64,000 nt of DNA from Vespa crabro. Its lineage: Eukaryota > Arthropoda > Insecta > Hymenoptera > Vespidae. The stretch is from contig NC_060962.1 of assembly GCF_910589235.1 (NCBI RefSeq), positions 6,182,232-6,246,231 on the forward strand. Direction: 5' to 3'. The notes beneath the pieces were generated by a model. It was not told where the DNA came from, made no database searches, and was given only the letters and a program-made list of their open reading frames with translations. The position numbers and the translations under genes are program-made. This document shows positions 63,365-64,000 of the stretch, one piece after another (position 1 is the first letter of the stretch; each line of letters begins with the position of its first letter).

Positions 63365-64000
63365 ATATATAAATGTTCATATTTATCATACATTTTGCTA
63401 TGCATTACTCAATAACGTTTAAATTATGAAATATCAAAGTGTCGTAATTTAAAATTGAAATGAAGCCTAAGTACTTTTAACAATTTCATCGAATTGCATT
63501 GTTTAAAATAGGATTAGAAAAGAGACGACGATAAATAAAAATCTGTAAGCATCGAATCGATATGCATCGTCATGTTTAATATGTACCTGTGTTCTATTCA
63601 ATGAACTCAACGTGAACAGTAAAGAAGATAAAGAGGGTGCAATGGACCATATTAAAAAGCTTTTAGTAAAGGCGTAAATGAATAGCGGAGGTAGGTTCCA
63701 CAACTCAAAATCGTTCTTTCGAATATACAGGCATCTTCACAGAGCAAGTTTGCTTCATTAAATAACTCGTCTCTGTGCTAACATAAGTTGTACTTTAACG
63801 AAGTATAAATGCGCGCGTGCGCTCGCGTGTTTAGCAAGCAGACCACTTTATGAGAAAAAGAGAAAGAAAGAGAAAGAGAGAGAGAGAGAGGGGGGGGGGA
63901 GAGAGAGAGAGAGAAAGAGAGAGTACTCTCTTCCACTTCGACCTCTTGATCCAGATATGATATAAGAGTCTTTTGAAAGATTTTAGAAAAATCAAGTTTG
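62774..64000. other. 3' region of the HSF2BP homolog and downstream DNA
   Basis: An A-rich tract follows the stop at once (62774-62850) and contains AATAAA-like signals. The rest is AT-rich DNA with (TA)n at about 63340-63370 and a (GA)n array at 63853-63923 interrupted by a G run. No gene is recognised. Confidence 0.55.
63853..63923. repeat. (GA)n array interrupted by a G9 run
   Basis: GA and GAAA units with a central run of about nine G bases, near the right end of the window. Confidence 0.95.

Noticed and set aside
1..64000. CRISPR arrays, operons, Shine-Dalgarno sites, prokaryotic mobile elements, tRNA/rRNA genes
   Set aside because: This is a spliced animal sequence. No spaced direct-repeat array or rRNA stretch was seen by eye. 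tRNAs cannot be excluded without a covariance search.

Overview
This is an AT-rich animal nuclear window. Short exons are separated by small GT-AG introns, and there are many (AT)n, (GA/CT)n and homopolymer microsatellites. The gene content (an allatotropin/orexin-type GPCR, a Clect27-like C-type lectin, a CD36-family receptor) points to an insect. The base composition and repeat style suggest Hymenoptera (bee or wasp), but the species is inferred, not shown. I identified 12 protein-coding genes and rebuilt the exon chains by hand. In every chain the reading phase is preserved across all junctions. Two genes are incomplete: the allatotropin-receptor-like gene (only its first coding exon is seen) and the HSF2BP homolog (start exon not found).

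Layout. 1-22 kb is gene-poor: one piggyBac-type transposon remnant (3961-4695), the receptor exon (6428-6871, minus), about 9 kb of repeat-rich DNA, and a complete 9-exon CD36-family scavenger receptor (15961-18160, minus). From 22.5 kb onward it becomes gene-dense and orientation mostly alternates: IFT57 (minus), Clect27-like lectin (plus), PIN4 (minus), CUL4 (plus), MIPEP (minus), HDAC6 (plus), PIGZ (minus), Cyclin K (plus), PSMG1 (minus), LBR (minus), HSF2BP/MEILB2 homolog (plus). This produces several divergent pairs with short shared upstream regions (PIN4/CUL4, MIPEP/HDAC6, PIGZ/CycK, LBR/HSF2BP). It also produces convergent pairs with abutting 3' ends (lectin/PIN4, CUL4/MIPEP, HDAC6/PIGZ, CycK/PSMG1).

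The genes are mainly housekeeping and do not form one pathway: ubiquitin ligase scaffold (CUL4), proteasome assembly (PSMG1), ubiquitin-binding deacetylase (HDAC6), parvulin (PIN4), mitochondrial presequence processing (MIPEP), GPI-anchor side-chain mannosylation (PIGZ), transcription CDK regulation (CycK), nuclear envelope/sterol reductase (LBR), intraflagellar transport (IFT57) and a meiotic BRCA2-localiser homolog (HSF2BP).

Most notable: a decayed tandem copy of the zinc-ligand exon inside an HDAC6 intron; an HDAC6 start codon that appears to sit alone at the end of exon 1; an insect HSF2BP homolog; a uORF overlapping the CUL4 start; overlapping CycK/PSMG1 3' ends; and a TTAA-flanked, internally deleted piggyBac copy. 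I did not find a wholly unknown gene system in this window.
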